From a virus: a stretch of DNA of 42,063 nt. The notes below the pieces were generated by a model. That model did no database searches, had not been told where the DNA came from, and saw only the letters and a program-made list of their open reading frames with translations. The translations under genes were made by a program, and so were the position numbers. The stretch lies in IMG/VR virus record IMGVR_UViG_3300033149_001760, positions 1 to 42,063 of that record, one strand, 5' to 3'. Below are positions 32,168-41,300 of this stretch, one piece after another; the stretch's first letter is position 1, and every line of letters starts with the position of its first letter.

Positions 32168-35100
32168 TTATTCTTCACTTACTTTTCCAGTTAAATTCAA
32201 TGGAAACCCAAGAGGCTTCCAGTCTTTCAGTTTATTTGACATAAATGGTTTACCACCATCGGCACGATTAACAGCAATTGTTATGTGTGGTTTTGGATTA
32301 TTAGAATGATAACCTTCAACACCAACTGCCATAACCAGTTCGTCCATCGCATAATCAATCACTCTCAACGAAATCTCAATGTTCTTCTCCATATCTTCCT
32401 GCGCATCACTACCGTTTTCAAGTGCACCCATCATTATTGTCATGTGATGTGCAACAACTTCCCAACCTTCAGGTATCATCGGACTTAAAACCTTAAGTAA
32501 ACTGGCTCTTGATTTATCATCAAGAACAACTGCGCTATAACTCACTCTTTTCACTTCTTCTTCTCCTAATAAATTTCTATCTGTTAATGCCCAATATAAT
32601 TCTTTCCTTAATTTTTCATCAACACTGAAGTCTTCATAATTATTCTGAAGAAATTCCAGTACTGATTCATGTGATGCATCATGATATCCACTATCTTTCC
32701 CACCTTGATTATTCCATTTATCGTATTCCTTAACAAAAAAATCAATAGTTACTTGCTTTCCATTGACATTCCATGTCTTTGGTTGTATACCATCGTAATT
32801 AGGGTATCCTTCTTGAATTTCCTTATCTTTCTCTCTCACCAAAGATAGTAATTCTTCTCGGTCATTCCTAACATTATCACTATAAACTTTAATTAATAAT
32901 GATTTCAACATATCACCAATTTCCCTACCTTGTAATCCCATACTCATTAAAACGTTTCCATCAATAGCGAGTTCACCAAAATCTTTTGGATATTTTCCAG
33001 TCAACAATTCCTGTGCTGCTCTTTTTATTGGTTCAGGTAAAATCTCACTGTTTAATGTATTTGGTAAAATCTTGAAGATGTTATGTGCAAGAGTTCTTGC
33101 TGTAACATTATCTATATTATCATCGGCTTGAAATGCTTGTTGAAATGCTTTTAATTCTTTATATGTATCAATATCACATTTCAGTTTCGATTTACAATAT
33201 TCCGCAATGTCTTGAACAAGATGATGTGCTGTAAGCCAAAGAAATTCTCCCATTGTTTTAACAACATTCCATTCTTTACCCATATATAAACCACCATCAC
33301 CGTTAAATATTTGTGGGGTAAGTCCTAAATCTTTAAGTAAATACGCTCCTTCAAACGCATTACCTTTCTTAACAATTTTATCAAACTCAATTAATATCCT
33401 TTCAGGTGGAATTTCTTTAATTCGACCTGCATTCTTTTTAATCATTTCTCTGGTCTCGTCATCAATCTTGAAACCAAAACGTGCAGCGAATTGAACAGCA
33501 CGTAACATTCTCAAAGGGTCATCACTAAATGCTTCTGGATTAACGATACGAATAATTTTATTTTTAAGGTCTTCTTGACCACCAAAAGGGTCAATTATAT
33601 TACCATCAATATCTTTAGCAATCGCATTAATCGTAAAATCCCTGCGTTCCAAATCTTTTTCAAGTGGAAGTTCGTGGTCTGATGACACATCAAATCCTTT
33701 ATGACCACCTTCACCAGTCGCTTTTTCAGTTCTTGGAATCGCCACATCAATTTCTTCTGATGCACCTTGTGGCTTAAATTTTAACACACCAAATTGTTTA
33801 CCCACTGCGTCAACTTTTCCATATTTTGACATGAGTGTACCTAACTTATCCATTGGAATGCCTGTCACAAGAATATCAAGGTCTTTACTTTCTTTACCTA
33901 AAAACTCATCACGTACAGCACCACCAACGCTAAATATCTTACCGCCAAGTTGTTCGACCTCTTCTTTAAAAGGTAAGTCTTGTAATGACATTATATTCTC
34001 ATTCATATCGGGTACAAGACTACTAAAATATTCTGAGACTTCCAAATCATCTTCATTCACAGAACCAAATTCCAAATTATTAATGTCGCCTTGATTACAA
34101 GCAACACTGGTATTACCCAAACCTGCAAGCTGACATTTCCTCTTTACTTTAACGGTTTTTGAACCAGTACCAAAAGATTTGTCTCTTTCGATTAATGCGT
34201 TATCACCATTAATCTTATTATCATAATATGTATATAATCTTCTCGTTAATTTTTTCTTATTATCAGCATTCAAATTTCGAATAAATTCTCCATTAAATGG
34301 TTTATTATGCTCTATTGAATCTTGAAACAATTTTGAAATGAAAACATTAAAGTCTGAATATTTTTCATATCTTTTTTTATTAGCATGTATATTTTTTAAT
34401 CCTTCGAGATAATATGCATTATATTCTTCATCTCTATTATAATATGAATCGTTTGATGATTTGTAGGTATCACTATATTTAGTATCATCCAGATAATGGA
34501 CAAATTCGTGGACAAATGTATCTTCGTTCACCCAAGATGCAAATCTAATTCGGGCAAAATGTATATCCGATTCGACATTTTGTTTTGGTGGTTCGTCACT
34601 AAATGATTGTCGCTTCTCTAATATAAAAAAACAAAGTGTTTTTGTTTTAGGGTCAAAAAATGCCCTATTATTTTTCATTAAAGGAAAAAATGCTATTTGT
34701 AAATCAATTATACTTATTTGGTTTATATTAAATCCGACACCACTAAACATTCTTTCACCATTCGTAGTATTGAATTCAAGTTCAATACTTTCAAATTTAA
34801 TGTTATTAATATTCTCTTTAATTTTCTTATATAAATTCTTCCCTAAATTAGTGGTCTTTATATCAGAACCAAAATCTTCTCCTAACATATATTCGTCATC
34901 GGTTGCATCTCCTTTAACATGATTATATTCAAGGTCTTCATACATCGCAACATTAGCATCGAGGTCATTATTAATGCTTGGTGAAGTATCGTTGGTATTG
35001 TAAGGGGGAAAACCGTCTTGTCCAACATCACTATCTGTACTGAATTTAGCACTACCGTCTTCATCTACTTCGACACCCATTTTTTCAGCACCATGAGGTT

Positions 35101-37459
35101 GCATAAAAAAATCTGTAAATCCAACATCAAAGAATCCAATTACTCCACTTGGTTTATATCCAAGATTTTCTGGATTATAAAAATCATAACTATCAATCCC
35201 ATGTTCTCTGAGTTCTTCAACGATTCTTAAAATACTAAAAAAGAATTCTCCGTCTTGACTGTTCTTTTTAAAATAGTTATCAACTTTACTTTTATCAATT
35301 GCGTCATCATTATATTGATGACCATCCAAATATGAATCCAATGCTTCTTTATAATCGGTATCAAATATATTCTTGAAAACGTAATCAAGTCTCTCATACA
35401 TTCGTTTAAAATTGGCTTCATCGGGAACGAGTTTTTCTAAAATAATCGCATATGTTTTCCATTCTCCCTCTGGTATATTTTCTGGGGTTACCTCAAACAC
35501 ACGATAAACATCTGCAATATATTTAAGTTTTTTACCAACCAGTTTCAGATTCTCATAAGCCTCACTATTATCTTTTGTGATTTTCAATACTTTATTATCC
35601 CCAATATCGTATGCAACACCAATTGTACCATGTCCAAGATATTTAGGTTCTTGAATACCTAACTTAGTTGTAATTCTATTAGCAATTCTATCCGCTTTAT
35701 CTCTTGGGTAATCTTCTTCGAGTTGTTCTTCAGTAATGTTTTCAGGTAATTGAATAACATCATCATCACCAATATTTGGTTCATCAACACCATAATAACC
35801 ACCAGTGTCAAAGAATTTTAAAACACCGTCTTTATATCCAAGATTTCTTTTTTCAACATAGTCTTTTGATTTAATTCCATATCCCAATAATTCTTTGCGA
35901 ATATTTAAAATACCAACAAGAAACTCATATGCTGCTTGCCTATCGGTTTGACTAACATTTGCTGCTGGATTATCAGTCAATACATGTTTTGCTATTTCAA
36001 GCATCTGATTATAATCAAATCTCTTAGGAATTCTTATTGAAGATAAAATATCAGTATATCCCATTCCTGCTGGTTGAATTTTCTCTATATCATCATCAAA
36101 TTTTCTGAATTTCTCAAGTGGTTTCTCATTAACATTTTCTTGCATAATAACAAAAATAGATTTATTTGTAGCTGTATCAAGAACCTTATATAAATTAAAA
36201 ATTGTTGCAATGTTTTGTGGTCTTACTCTCAATAATTTTGATGCAGCATCAGCTTCACTAACATCCGTAGTTAATTTCATTACGAGATTATCATTTATTT
36301 GATAAGCAAAACCATTCGCACCACCACCAATATATTTTGGTTGTGTCAGACTTAATTTATTGGCAATCTCTCTCGCCAATTCATCAGCATAATTTCTATC
36401 AGTTAATGTATCGGGGTCAACAGCAGGTATATCTTCATTAATAACATAGCTTTCACTTAATAATGGGTCTCTATTATAGAATCCTCGTCTAATAAGATAT
36501 TCTTGTAACTTCAATAAGTTCCCGTAAAACTGTTCTTTATTATCTACGTGATTCAGTGTTTCTCTTATGTTATTTACACATTCATGGAAACTATCAGCCA
36601 GTACAGAAATACCTTCCACTGATTTGTTAGGATATTTATCACGTTTCGAAACCAGATTAACGAAACCTTCATTAATAACTGCATTACTATTATCACCACC
36701 ATCACTAACACTGTAAGGCATTTGTGCCCACATACCTGTTCTAATGTCTTGTCCACCACCAGCATCGCTTAATATGTCATCATTACCATCAGCATAATTG
36801 TAGAGTTCATACATCTGATATCTATTCCTCTTCTTTCTATCAGGACTATAATGGGTATCATAAACTTCATCATTAAGACCGTAATCAGTTAAAACAATTG
36901 CTGGTTGTCCATCACGAAGAACCTCACCATAACTACTTGGTCTTCCCATATCACCAGCATTTTGACCGTAATTGGCTATAAAATTACTTAAATCTTGTGC
37001 AAACTCGTTCTCGTAAAGAAACTCTTCTTCTTCACGAGTTATGTAGTTCTCTTCAAATCTTTTATTTTGTCCTTTACTTTGTACTTCATAATTTATTAAA
37101 AAATATCCCAATATATCGAGATTCGGAATTTCTGTTAATTCTTCAATTCGTTTCTTTGTAACTTTTTTTGCCTTTTCCGCAATCAACCAAGTGTCATCAT
37201 CTGCACTATCAAATACTTCAGTTACGATATGTTGAGTATCACGATAATAACCAGCACCTGCTTCAGCACCATTCTGTGCAACGCCTTTGGCGTTCATTGC
37301 AAGTTTTAGTACCTTCTCACCATCAATATCATACACTCTTCTGCCAGTACCACTACCAATTCTTGGTAATCTTTCATCGGCATATCTCATCCTACCAGCA
37401 TAGGAATTTATATTCAGAAATTCTGGTAAGAAATTTTGTTTAAATTCATCATAAGTCAT
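32168..37459 (-). CDS. Giant polyvalent protein: three kinase-like domains, metallopeptidase motif, CCA-adding-type nucleotidyltransferase, 2H phosphoesterase motif
   Basis: 1763 residues. Three regions (about 30-200, 380-560 and 610-780) each have a Gly-rich loop and a following Lys strand (GSGTGRRVY...VLKLA; GGGANGFAY...VMKLT; GHGTIGVAY...VLKIT), and end in DxG-like residues (TDYG, FDTG, FDVG). A zincin motif HEFVHYLDD is near 985. From about 1170 a tRNA nucleotidyltransferase/poly(A)-polymerase-type core is clear: FSVGGAVRDEFLG, SKDLDILV, RRDFTINAIAKD and DPLRMLRAVQFAARFGF. The last ~130 residues have two H-x-T motifs, HHMTI near 1671 and PHITI near 1725, as in 2H phosphoesterases. Known roles are kinase-like transfer, proteolysis, CCA/RNA 3'-end addition and cyclic phosphate opening. 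A joint RNA-repair or counter-defence role is inference. It is followed by nuclease-like and phosphatase genes. Confidence 0.85.
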   Translation of the reverse strand: MTYDEFKQNFLPEFLNINSYAGRMRYADERLPRIGSGTGRRVYDIDGEKVLKLAMNAKGVAQNGAEAGAGYYRDTQHIVTEVFDSADDDTWLIAEKAKKVTKKRIEELTEIPNLDILGYFLINYEVQSKGQNKRFEENYITREEEEFLYENEFAQDLSNFIANYGQNAGDMGRPSSYGEVLRDGQPAIVLTDYGLNDEVYDTHYSPDRKKRNRYQMYELYNYADGNDDILSDAGGGQDIRTGMWAQMPYSVSDGGDNSNAVINEGFVNLVSKRDKYPNKSVEGISVLADSFHECVNNIRETLNHVDNKEQFYGNLLKLQEYLIRRGFYNRDPLLSESYVINEDIPAVDPDTLTDRNYADELAREIANKLSLTQPKYIGGGANGFAYQINDNLVMKLTTDVSEADAASKLLRVRPQNIATIFNLYKVLDTATNKSIFVIMQENVNEKPLEKFRKFDDDIEKIQPAGMGYTDILSSIRIPKRFDYNQMLEIAKHVLTDNPAANVSQTDRQAAYEFLVGILNIRKELLGYGIKSKDYVEKRNLGYKDGVLKFFDTGGYYGVDEPNIGDDDVIQLPENITEEQLEEDYPRDKADRIANRITTKLGIQEPKYLGHGTIGVAYDIGDNKVLKITKDNSEAYENLKLVGKKLKYIADVYRVFEVTPENIPEGEWKTYAIILEKLVPDEANFKRMYERLDYVFKNIFDTDYKEALDSYLDGHQYNDDAIDKSKVDNYFKKNSQDGEFFFSILRIVEELREHGIDSYDFYNPENLGYKPSGVIGFFDVGFTDFFMQPHGAEKMGVEVDEDGSAKFSTDSDVGQDGFPPYNTNDTSPSINNDLDANVAMYEDLEYNHVKGDATDDEYMLGEDFGSDIKTTNLGKNLYKKIKENINNIKFESIELEFNTTNGERMFSGVGFNINQISIIDLQIAFFPLMKNNRAFFDPKTKTLCFFILEKRQSFSDEPPKQNVESDIHFARIRFASWVNEDTFVHEFVHYLDDTKYSDTYKSSNDSYYNRDEEYNAYYLEGLKNIHANKKRYEKYSDFNVFISKLFQDSIEHNKPFNGEFIRNLNADNKKKLTRRLYTYYDNKINGDNALIERDKSFGTGSKTVKVKRKCQLAGLGNTSVACNQGDINNLEFGSVNEDDLEVSEYFSSLVPDMNENIMSLQDLPFKEEVEQLGGKIFSVGGAVRDEFLGKESKDLDILVTGIPMDKLGTLMSKYGKVDAVGKQFGVLKFKPQGASEEIDVAIPRTEKATGEGGHKGFDVSSDHELPLEKDLERRDFTINAIAKDIDGNIIDPFGGQEDLKNKIIRIVNPEAFSDDPLRMLRAVQFAARFGFKIDDETREMIKKNAGRIKEIPPERILIEFDKIVKKGNAFEGAYLLKDLGLTPQIFNGDGGLYMGKEWNVVKTMGEFLWLTAHHLVQDIAEYCKSKLKCDIDTYKELKAFQQAFQADDNIDNVTARTLAHNIFKILPNTLNSEILPEPIKRAAQELLTGKYPKDFGELAIDGNVLMSMGLQGREIGDMLKSLLIKVYSDNVRNDREELLSLVREKDKEIQEGYPNYDGIQPKTWNVNGKQVTIDFFVKEYDKWNNQGGKDSGYHDASHESVLEFLQNNYEDFSVDEKLRKELYWALTDRNLLGEEEVKRVSYSAVVLDDKSRASLLKVLSPMIPEGWEVVAHHMTIMMGALENGSDAQEDMEKNIEISLRVIDYAMDELVMAVGVEGYHSNNPKPHITIAVNRADGGKPFMSNKLKDWKPLGFPLNLTGKVSEE

Positions 37460-37478
37460 ATTACGAATATATTATATT

Positions 37479-37487
37479 CATAAATAC
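37479..37487 (-). promoter_or_regulatory. GTATTTAT-type promoter motif (site 9, weakest tail)
   Basis: GTATTTATG, 19 bases before the giant gene's ATG and right after a terminator. It is the only site whose downstream bases do not fit the NNAAA part. Confidence 0.55.
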
Positions 37488-37500
37488 AGAATTAATAGGA

Positions 37501-37528
37501 AAAAAAGCGGAATGATTATTACGCTTTT
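37501..37528 (-). terminator. Hairpin terminator overlapping the stop of the 237-residue gene
   Basis: AAAAGCG (37503-37509) pairs with CGCTTTT (37522-37528) around a 12-base loop holding the stop codon. A T-run follows on the minus strand. The stem is short, so efficiency may be modest. Confidence 0.6.
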
Positions 37529-38232
37529 ACTTTGCTTTTATCTCGGATTTCTTTAATTGTTTCAATAACCACAGATTTGATTAAATCTTTGTTCTCATTT
37601 AAAACTTCTTGAATTCTTTCAATGGCATACATTTCAATTATCGTACCCTTGATAGCTTCTTCAAAGACAGTACCAAGATTTTCATCAAGATAACCATGAA
37701 CAACATTTTTCACATTTTCAACCAATGCTACTTCATTTATTTGCATTGTTGCACCAGCAGGTGCTGCAACAGTAGGTGAGCCAGCAGGTGCTGAAGTCAA
37801 ATATTGTGTTCCGTTATAATTTACAGCAGGTGGGGTTTCTCCAGCAGGAGCATTACCTTGAAAATTACTAATACTTTCAGCAAGAGTTTGTTTTCTTTTC
37901 TTTTCAAGGTCAGCAAATAACTGTTCATCTCTTTCAGGTGATGGTGCTGCAACTGTGGGGGTTGCAACTGCCGTAGGTGCAGTTTCGTTAACAGTATGCA
38001 CTTTGACACCACCATGTTTCTCAGCAACTTTATTTTCAACGACTTTAATTAGTGTGCTTGCAGGATTCTCTTGTCCTGATTTAAGTGAGGCTTGTAAACC
38101 ATGAAGGAAAACATCTCGTGGTGCTACACCTGTGCCAACAGATTCACCTAATTGTGAAGGGATGATATTTCGATTTTGTTTCTCCTTATGGATTTCATCC
38201 TTCAATTTATTTAAGTCAAGTTTCTTTGCCAT
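37519..38232 (-). CDS. Pro/Ala/Thr-linker protein, probable virion-associated, 237 aa
   Basis: The N-terminal ~75 residues are basic and helical. They are followed by two Ala/Pro/Thr/Val-rich flexible stretches (around 85-100 and 130-160) and a helical C-terminal ~65 residues ending in KSKVKA. No enzyme motif or membrane span is present. Such linker composition is common in virion or scaffolding proteins. Own promoter motif 23 bases upstream and own terminator, so it is probably a single-gene unit. Confidence 0.55.
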   Translation of the reverse strand: MAKKLDLNKLKDEIHKEKQNRNIIPSQLGESVGTGVAPRDVFLHGLQASLKSGQENPASTLIKVVENKVAEKHGGVKVHTVNETAPTAVATPTVAAPSPERDEQLFADLEKKRKQTLAESISNFQGNAPAGETPPAVNYNGTQYLTSAPAGSPTVAAPAGATMQINEVALVENVKNVVHGYLDENLGTVFEEAIKGTIIEMYAIERIQEVLNENKDLIKSVVIETIKEIRDKSKVKA

Positions 38233-38255
38233 TATTATAATTTTTTATATTTTTT

Positions 38256-38264
38256 TATAAATAC
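38256..38264 (-). promoter_or_regulatory. GTATTTAT-type promoter motif (site 10)
   Basis: GTATTTATA followed by AA and AAA, 23 bases before the ATG at 38232. Confidence 0.55.
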
Positions 38265-38268
38265 TCTG

Positions 38269-39225
38269 TTATTTGAAAAAAGTCATCTTTTTATGTGGAA
38301 TTGATGGAGCATTTGTTTCTTTTATTTCTGGTTCTGGTTGATTTGCAGCGTCTTGTGCCTTCATTCTTAAATCTCTCTGTGTTTTATTTTTCGCATCATT
38401 GAAGAATTTATCATCAGCAGGTGCATTTTTTTTAACCAGACTATCGTATAAATACGGTAATGACCCAACAATTGCATTATCGGGTATATTTTGTTTATCC
38501 TTATCTTTTGCCAACATTAATTGAAAGTTATTCTTGTCATCAATAACAACCAGATAATTTCCATGAGCAGTTTTTTGTACTCGACTTGCAACATCTCGTA
38601 ATTTAACGACATCATCAGCAGTAATTTGTTTACTATTCTTATTACCTCTTCTAATACTATCCCATTTTTCTTTGTCTCGGTCTGCTCTTGAAACCTTGTC
38701 AATTTCTTGGTCTTTATCGTATTTCATGTCGAAATCAGGTTCTGTTTTCGTTGAAACATATGCCTTAACACTTGTCATATCGTCATCATCACCTTCATGA
38801 TAACCGGGCGGTATCATCGGAAGACCGTTTTTATCATTAAATTTTTTACCAGTTGGATATATTTTTGAAATCTTGTCTACGTTGAACATTCTCCAACCCG
38901 GTTTCGCACCCTCACGGTCACTCCAATAGTCATGACCCATACTATCTGGACGGGTTGCTCTATTACTGAAATGCCAACTATTTTTTGCATTGTCTTGCCA
39001 TGCTCTGAGAACTATATGTCCAGCAGCATTTGTGCCAAGCACATATGGTCTCACCGTGCGATAACCAGTTGCATTTTTACCTTCTTCATTATCACCATCG
39101 TAATAAAGATAAATCCACTCATGATTGTTAATCGCATCAACAATACCACTTTCGCCAACGCCTTCAGTAAGAAGATGACGAAAATTTTTTATGTTTTCGA
39201 ATAATATTTTTAGTTCGCTTTTCAT
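38269..39225 (-). CDS. WYL-like domain protein, 318 aa
   Basis: Residues ~25-135 resemble the WYL fold: IVDAINNHEWIYLYYDG, then RTVRPYVLGTNAAGHIVLRAWQ and RMFNVDKISKIYPTG, in the usual strand order. WYL domains bind nucleic acid or nucleotide ligands in bacterial regulators and phage-defence proteins. The N-terminal ~22 residues (FENIKNFRHLLTEG) are a separate short segment. The middle is acidic (EGDDDDM) and the C-terminus is charged and disordered-looking. There is no helix-turn-helix, so it is not a standard WYL repressor. Its ATG overlaps the stop of the repeat protein. The role is unknown. Confidence 0.6.
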   Translation of the reverse strand: MKSELKILFENIKNFRHLLTEGVGESGIVDAINNHEWIYLYYDGDNEEGKNATGYRTVRPYVLGTNAAGHIVLRAWQDNAKNSWHFSNRATRPDSMGHDYWSDREGAKPGWRMFNVDKISKIYPTGKKFNDKNGLPMIPPGYHEGDDDDMTSVKAYVSTKTEPDFDMKYDKDQEIDKVSRADRDKEKWDSIRRGNKNSKQITADDVVKLRDVASRVQKTAHGNYLVVIDDKNNFQLMLAKDKDKQNIPDNAIVGSLPYLYDSLVKKNAPADDKFFNDAKNKTQRDLRMKAQDAANQPEPEIKETNAPSIPHKKMTFFK

Positions 39226-39806
39226 TATACTCTATCACTTCCAGCACAATATTCATTCCCGGGGGTGTAAAGATTAGCATTCTTTGCAATTGAACAACCT
39301 CTGCTTGCAAAATCAATACATGTACCAGCTTGTTCACCCTGTTCTGGTTCTCTACCTTTATCATCTCCGTCTGCAATTGTATCACCATGCCCGGGGAGAT
39401 ATTGATTATTTGGAGTGTAACCATCAGCATTTTTTGACATTAATTTATTTCTCATTTCAATGTCTTTATTAGTTCCAATTGAACCACCTTGTGCTTCAGG
39501 GTCTCTACCTTTACAATCACCATCAGAGATAGTGTCTTCGTGACTCGGACCGTACTCATCTCCATAAGTATAACCATCGGCATTCCTTGCCATTAATTTA
39601 TTTCTTGTTTCGATATCGATATTAGTTCCAATTGTACCACCATCTCTTTCAGGGTCTCTACCTCTATTGTCACCATCAGAAATTGTATCTGGGGTTGTAG
39701 GAAGATATTCCTTACCGGGTATGTATCCATCAGCGTTTTTTGCTATTGAACACTTTCTGAAATCGGCACTACTTGCTAATAATCTGCTGCTTTCTTCGTC
39801 TGCCAT
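39225..39806 (-). CDS. Tandem 51-residue-repeat protein, 193 aa
   Basis: Three full copies and one partial copy of a ~51-residue unit: (K/R)NADGYxxGxxYxPxxxDTISDGDxxGRDPExxGGxIGTNxDIExRNKLM. The DGDxxGRDPE segment is acidic and loop-like, similar in spirit to calcium-binding loops. No enzyme motif or membrane span. The N-terminus repeats the cap-like KCSIAKNADGY. The copies are alike enough to suggest recent duplication or selection for identity. It may be a virion or adhesion/structural protein. Family not recognised. Confidence 0.7.
   Translation of the reverse strand: MADEESSRLLASSADFRKCSIAKNADGYIPGKEYLPTTPDTISDGDNRGRDPERDGGTIGTNIDIETRNKLMARNADGYTYGDEYGPSHEDTISDGDCKGRDPEAQGGSIGTNKDIEMRNKLMSKNADGYTPNNQYLPGHGDTIADGDDKGREPEQGEQAGTCIDFASRGCSIAKNANLYTPGNEYCAGSDRV
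39250..39745 (-). repeat. In-gene tandem repeats (three ~150-base units plus a partial unit)
   Basis: The DNA counterpart of the 51-residue protein repeats; the units are about 153, 153 and 150 bases and are diverged at the base level. Boundaries are approximate. Confidence 0.6.
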
Positions 39807-39838
39807 TTTGTTTGTTATTAATTTTTTCTGTTATTTCT

Positions 39839-39847
39839 TATAAATAC
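39839..39847 (-). promoter_or_regulatory. GTATTTAT-type promoter motif (site 11)
   Basis: GTATTTATA followed by AG and AAA, 32 bases before the ATG at 39806. Confidence 0.55.
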
Positions 39848-39850
39848 AAA

Positions 39851-40648
39851 TTATTCATATTTTTTAAATACGAGTGTTATGTATTCAATTAAATGAGGAA
39901 CGATATTAAGATATTCCATCTCACTTACATCATACCAACCATAATTAGTATTTTCATCATCAAGAGTAATGTCCGTTGGGTCATCCTCGTATCTGCAAGC
40001 AAATATGTGTTCAATACTATCAGCATGTCTTTCAATACTAAATGATTTGGTAAATTTCTTAAGTTCTAAACCAGTTTCTTCCTCAATTTCTCTTTCAACT
40101 GCTTGTTGTGGTGTTTCGCCTTTATCAATACCACCACCAACAAGACCCCATTTACTTGGCATCCAAGGTGCTTTCTCACCTCTTTTCAATAAAAGGATTT
40201 TATTATCTTTATTTACAATAACCGCAACACTATTTTTTTGTTTTTCTTTTTTCTCCTTTTTTTCGGCTTCATTCATCACATCATTATGTTGTCTATTCAC
40301 ATTAAACGCTTTCAAATCCGAAGTCATATCATTGGTTATATCACGTCTAACTTCTCTACTGGTTTTCACAGCATTTCTGTCTTGATTTAACGTGGTTTCA
40401 ATAAACGCTTTCATTGGTTGACCACCAGCAAGTGTGAATTGTGTGTTATCACCAGTTTGTGGATTAAAGTAGTCAAAATAATTCTTCAATCTCTTCATTG
40501 CTTGATAGGTGATAACACCGTTCTTAAGCATGAATTTAGCTCGTTTTACGCCCTCTCCTTGCGGATTGGATACCAAGGCTGTCTGGATACCTTTTAACAC
40601 GTCTGAGGGTATCCTATACGATTTATCATATAGTTCTTGGTTAGCCAT
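39851..40648 (-). CDS. Nudix hydrolase with an extra N-terminal domain
   Basis: 265 residues. The Nudix box is at 172-194 (GGIDKGETPQQAVEREIEEE then TGL), with all G-x5-E-x7-REUxEExGU residues present. The Nudix domain occupies about 140-265. The first ~135 residues form a separate helical domain (TYQAMKRLKNYFDYFNP, DITNDMTSDLKAF) whose family is not recognised. Nudix enzymes cleave nucleoside diphosphate-linked compounds such as NDP-sugars, dinucleotides or capped RNA. In phages they may change nucleotide pools or RNA ends. It overlaps the upstream 214-residue gene by eight bases. Confidence 0.9.
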   Translation of the reverse strand: MANQELYDKSYRIPSDVLKGIQTALVSNPQGEGVKRAKFMLKNGVITYQAMKRLKNYFDYFNPQTGDNTQFTLAGGQPMKAFIETTLNQDRNAVKTSREVRRDITNDMTSDLKAFNVNRQHNDVMNEAEKKEKKEKQKNSVAVIVNKDNKILLLKRGEKAPWMPSKWGLVGGGIDKGETPQQAVEREIEEETGLELKKFTKSFSIERHADSIEHIFACRYEDDPTDITLDDENTNYGWYDVSEMEYLNIVPHLIEYITLVFKKYE

Positions 40649-41285
40649 TCTTTGTCTCCAATAAATTAATTAACTTATCAATATCCTTCTTCTCCAACTT
40701 ATTAATTAAGCCAGCAATTTTTTCAAGTTTCTTTTCCCTCACTTCACCATCATCAGACTTAATTGCCATTTCATCTTCTTTCCTATCGACCATCTTGTCT
40801 TCAACAACTTTACTTTCAGCAATATTCTCTTTGAATTGTTCATCAAGATTTTTAAATTGTTCCTCGAAATGTTTTTCAATGACTTTAAGAATTTTTTCTG
40901 CCCACTCAACATTATATTTCATGGTTTCGTCACTGATTTCATTATCAGTTACATGTTTTCTATAATCAGACTTGATTCTTTTAGGATTTCTAAAATAATG
41001 ACTGATGATGTCAATATATCTTTGATTCATAAGGTCAACCAAATCATTTTCCAATTCGGCTTGACCCTGATTCTTTTCTTCGCCTTCCATAAACGGCATA
41101 AGTGTGAATCCAAAACGACCCAACATATCGTATCTAAATGGTTGAGTTCCTACTTTAGCGTTGTAGTCACTGGTATGTTTTGCTTGAGTATCTGCATTGG
41201 CATCCACAGCAGGTATACTATCACTCCCAATTAACTCTCCATTTCCATCAATTATTTCGAGTAAATCTTTCTTTTTTAATTCCAT
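40641..41285 (-). CDS. Hypothetical charged helical protein, 214 aa
   Basis: No family recognised. The first ~60 residues are mixed. The rest is Lys/Glu/Asp-rich and helical with a likely coiled coil around 125-210. Its start is preceded by a GTATTTATA motif. The end overlaps the Nudix gene by eight bases, so the two are co-transcribed. A structural, chaperone or accessory role is possible but not supported by motifs. Confidence 0.6.
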   Translation of the reverse strand: MELKKKDLLEIIDGNGELIGSDSIPAVDANADTQAKHTSDYNAKVGTQPFRYDMLGRFGFTLMPFMEGEEKNQGQAELENDLVDLMNQRYIDIISHYFRNPKRIKSDYRKHVTDNEISDETMKYNVEWAEKILKVIEKHFEEQFKNLDEQFKENIAESKVVEDKMVDRKEDEMAIKSDDGEVREKKLEKIAGLINKLEKKDIDKLINLLETKNG

Positions 41286-41300
41286 TATAGCATGTTTTCA

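Noticed and set aside
38447-38455. GTATTTATA core inside the WYL-like gene
   Set aside because: It is within coding sequence without NNAAA, and the next start is over 200 bases away.
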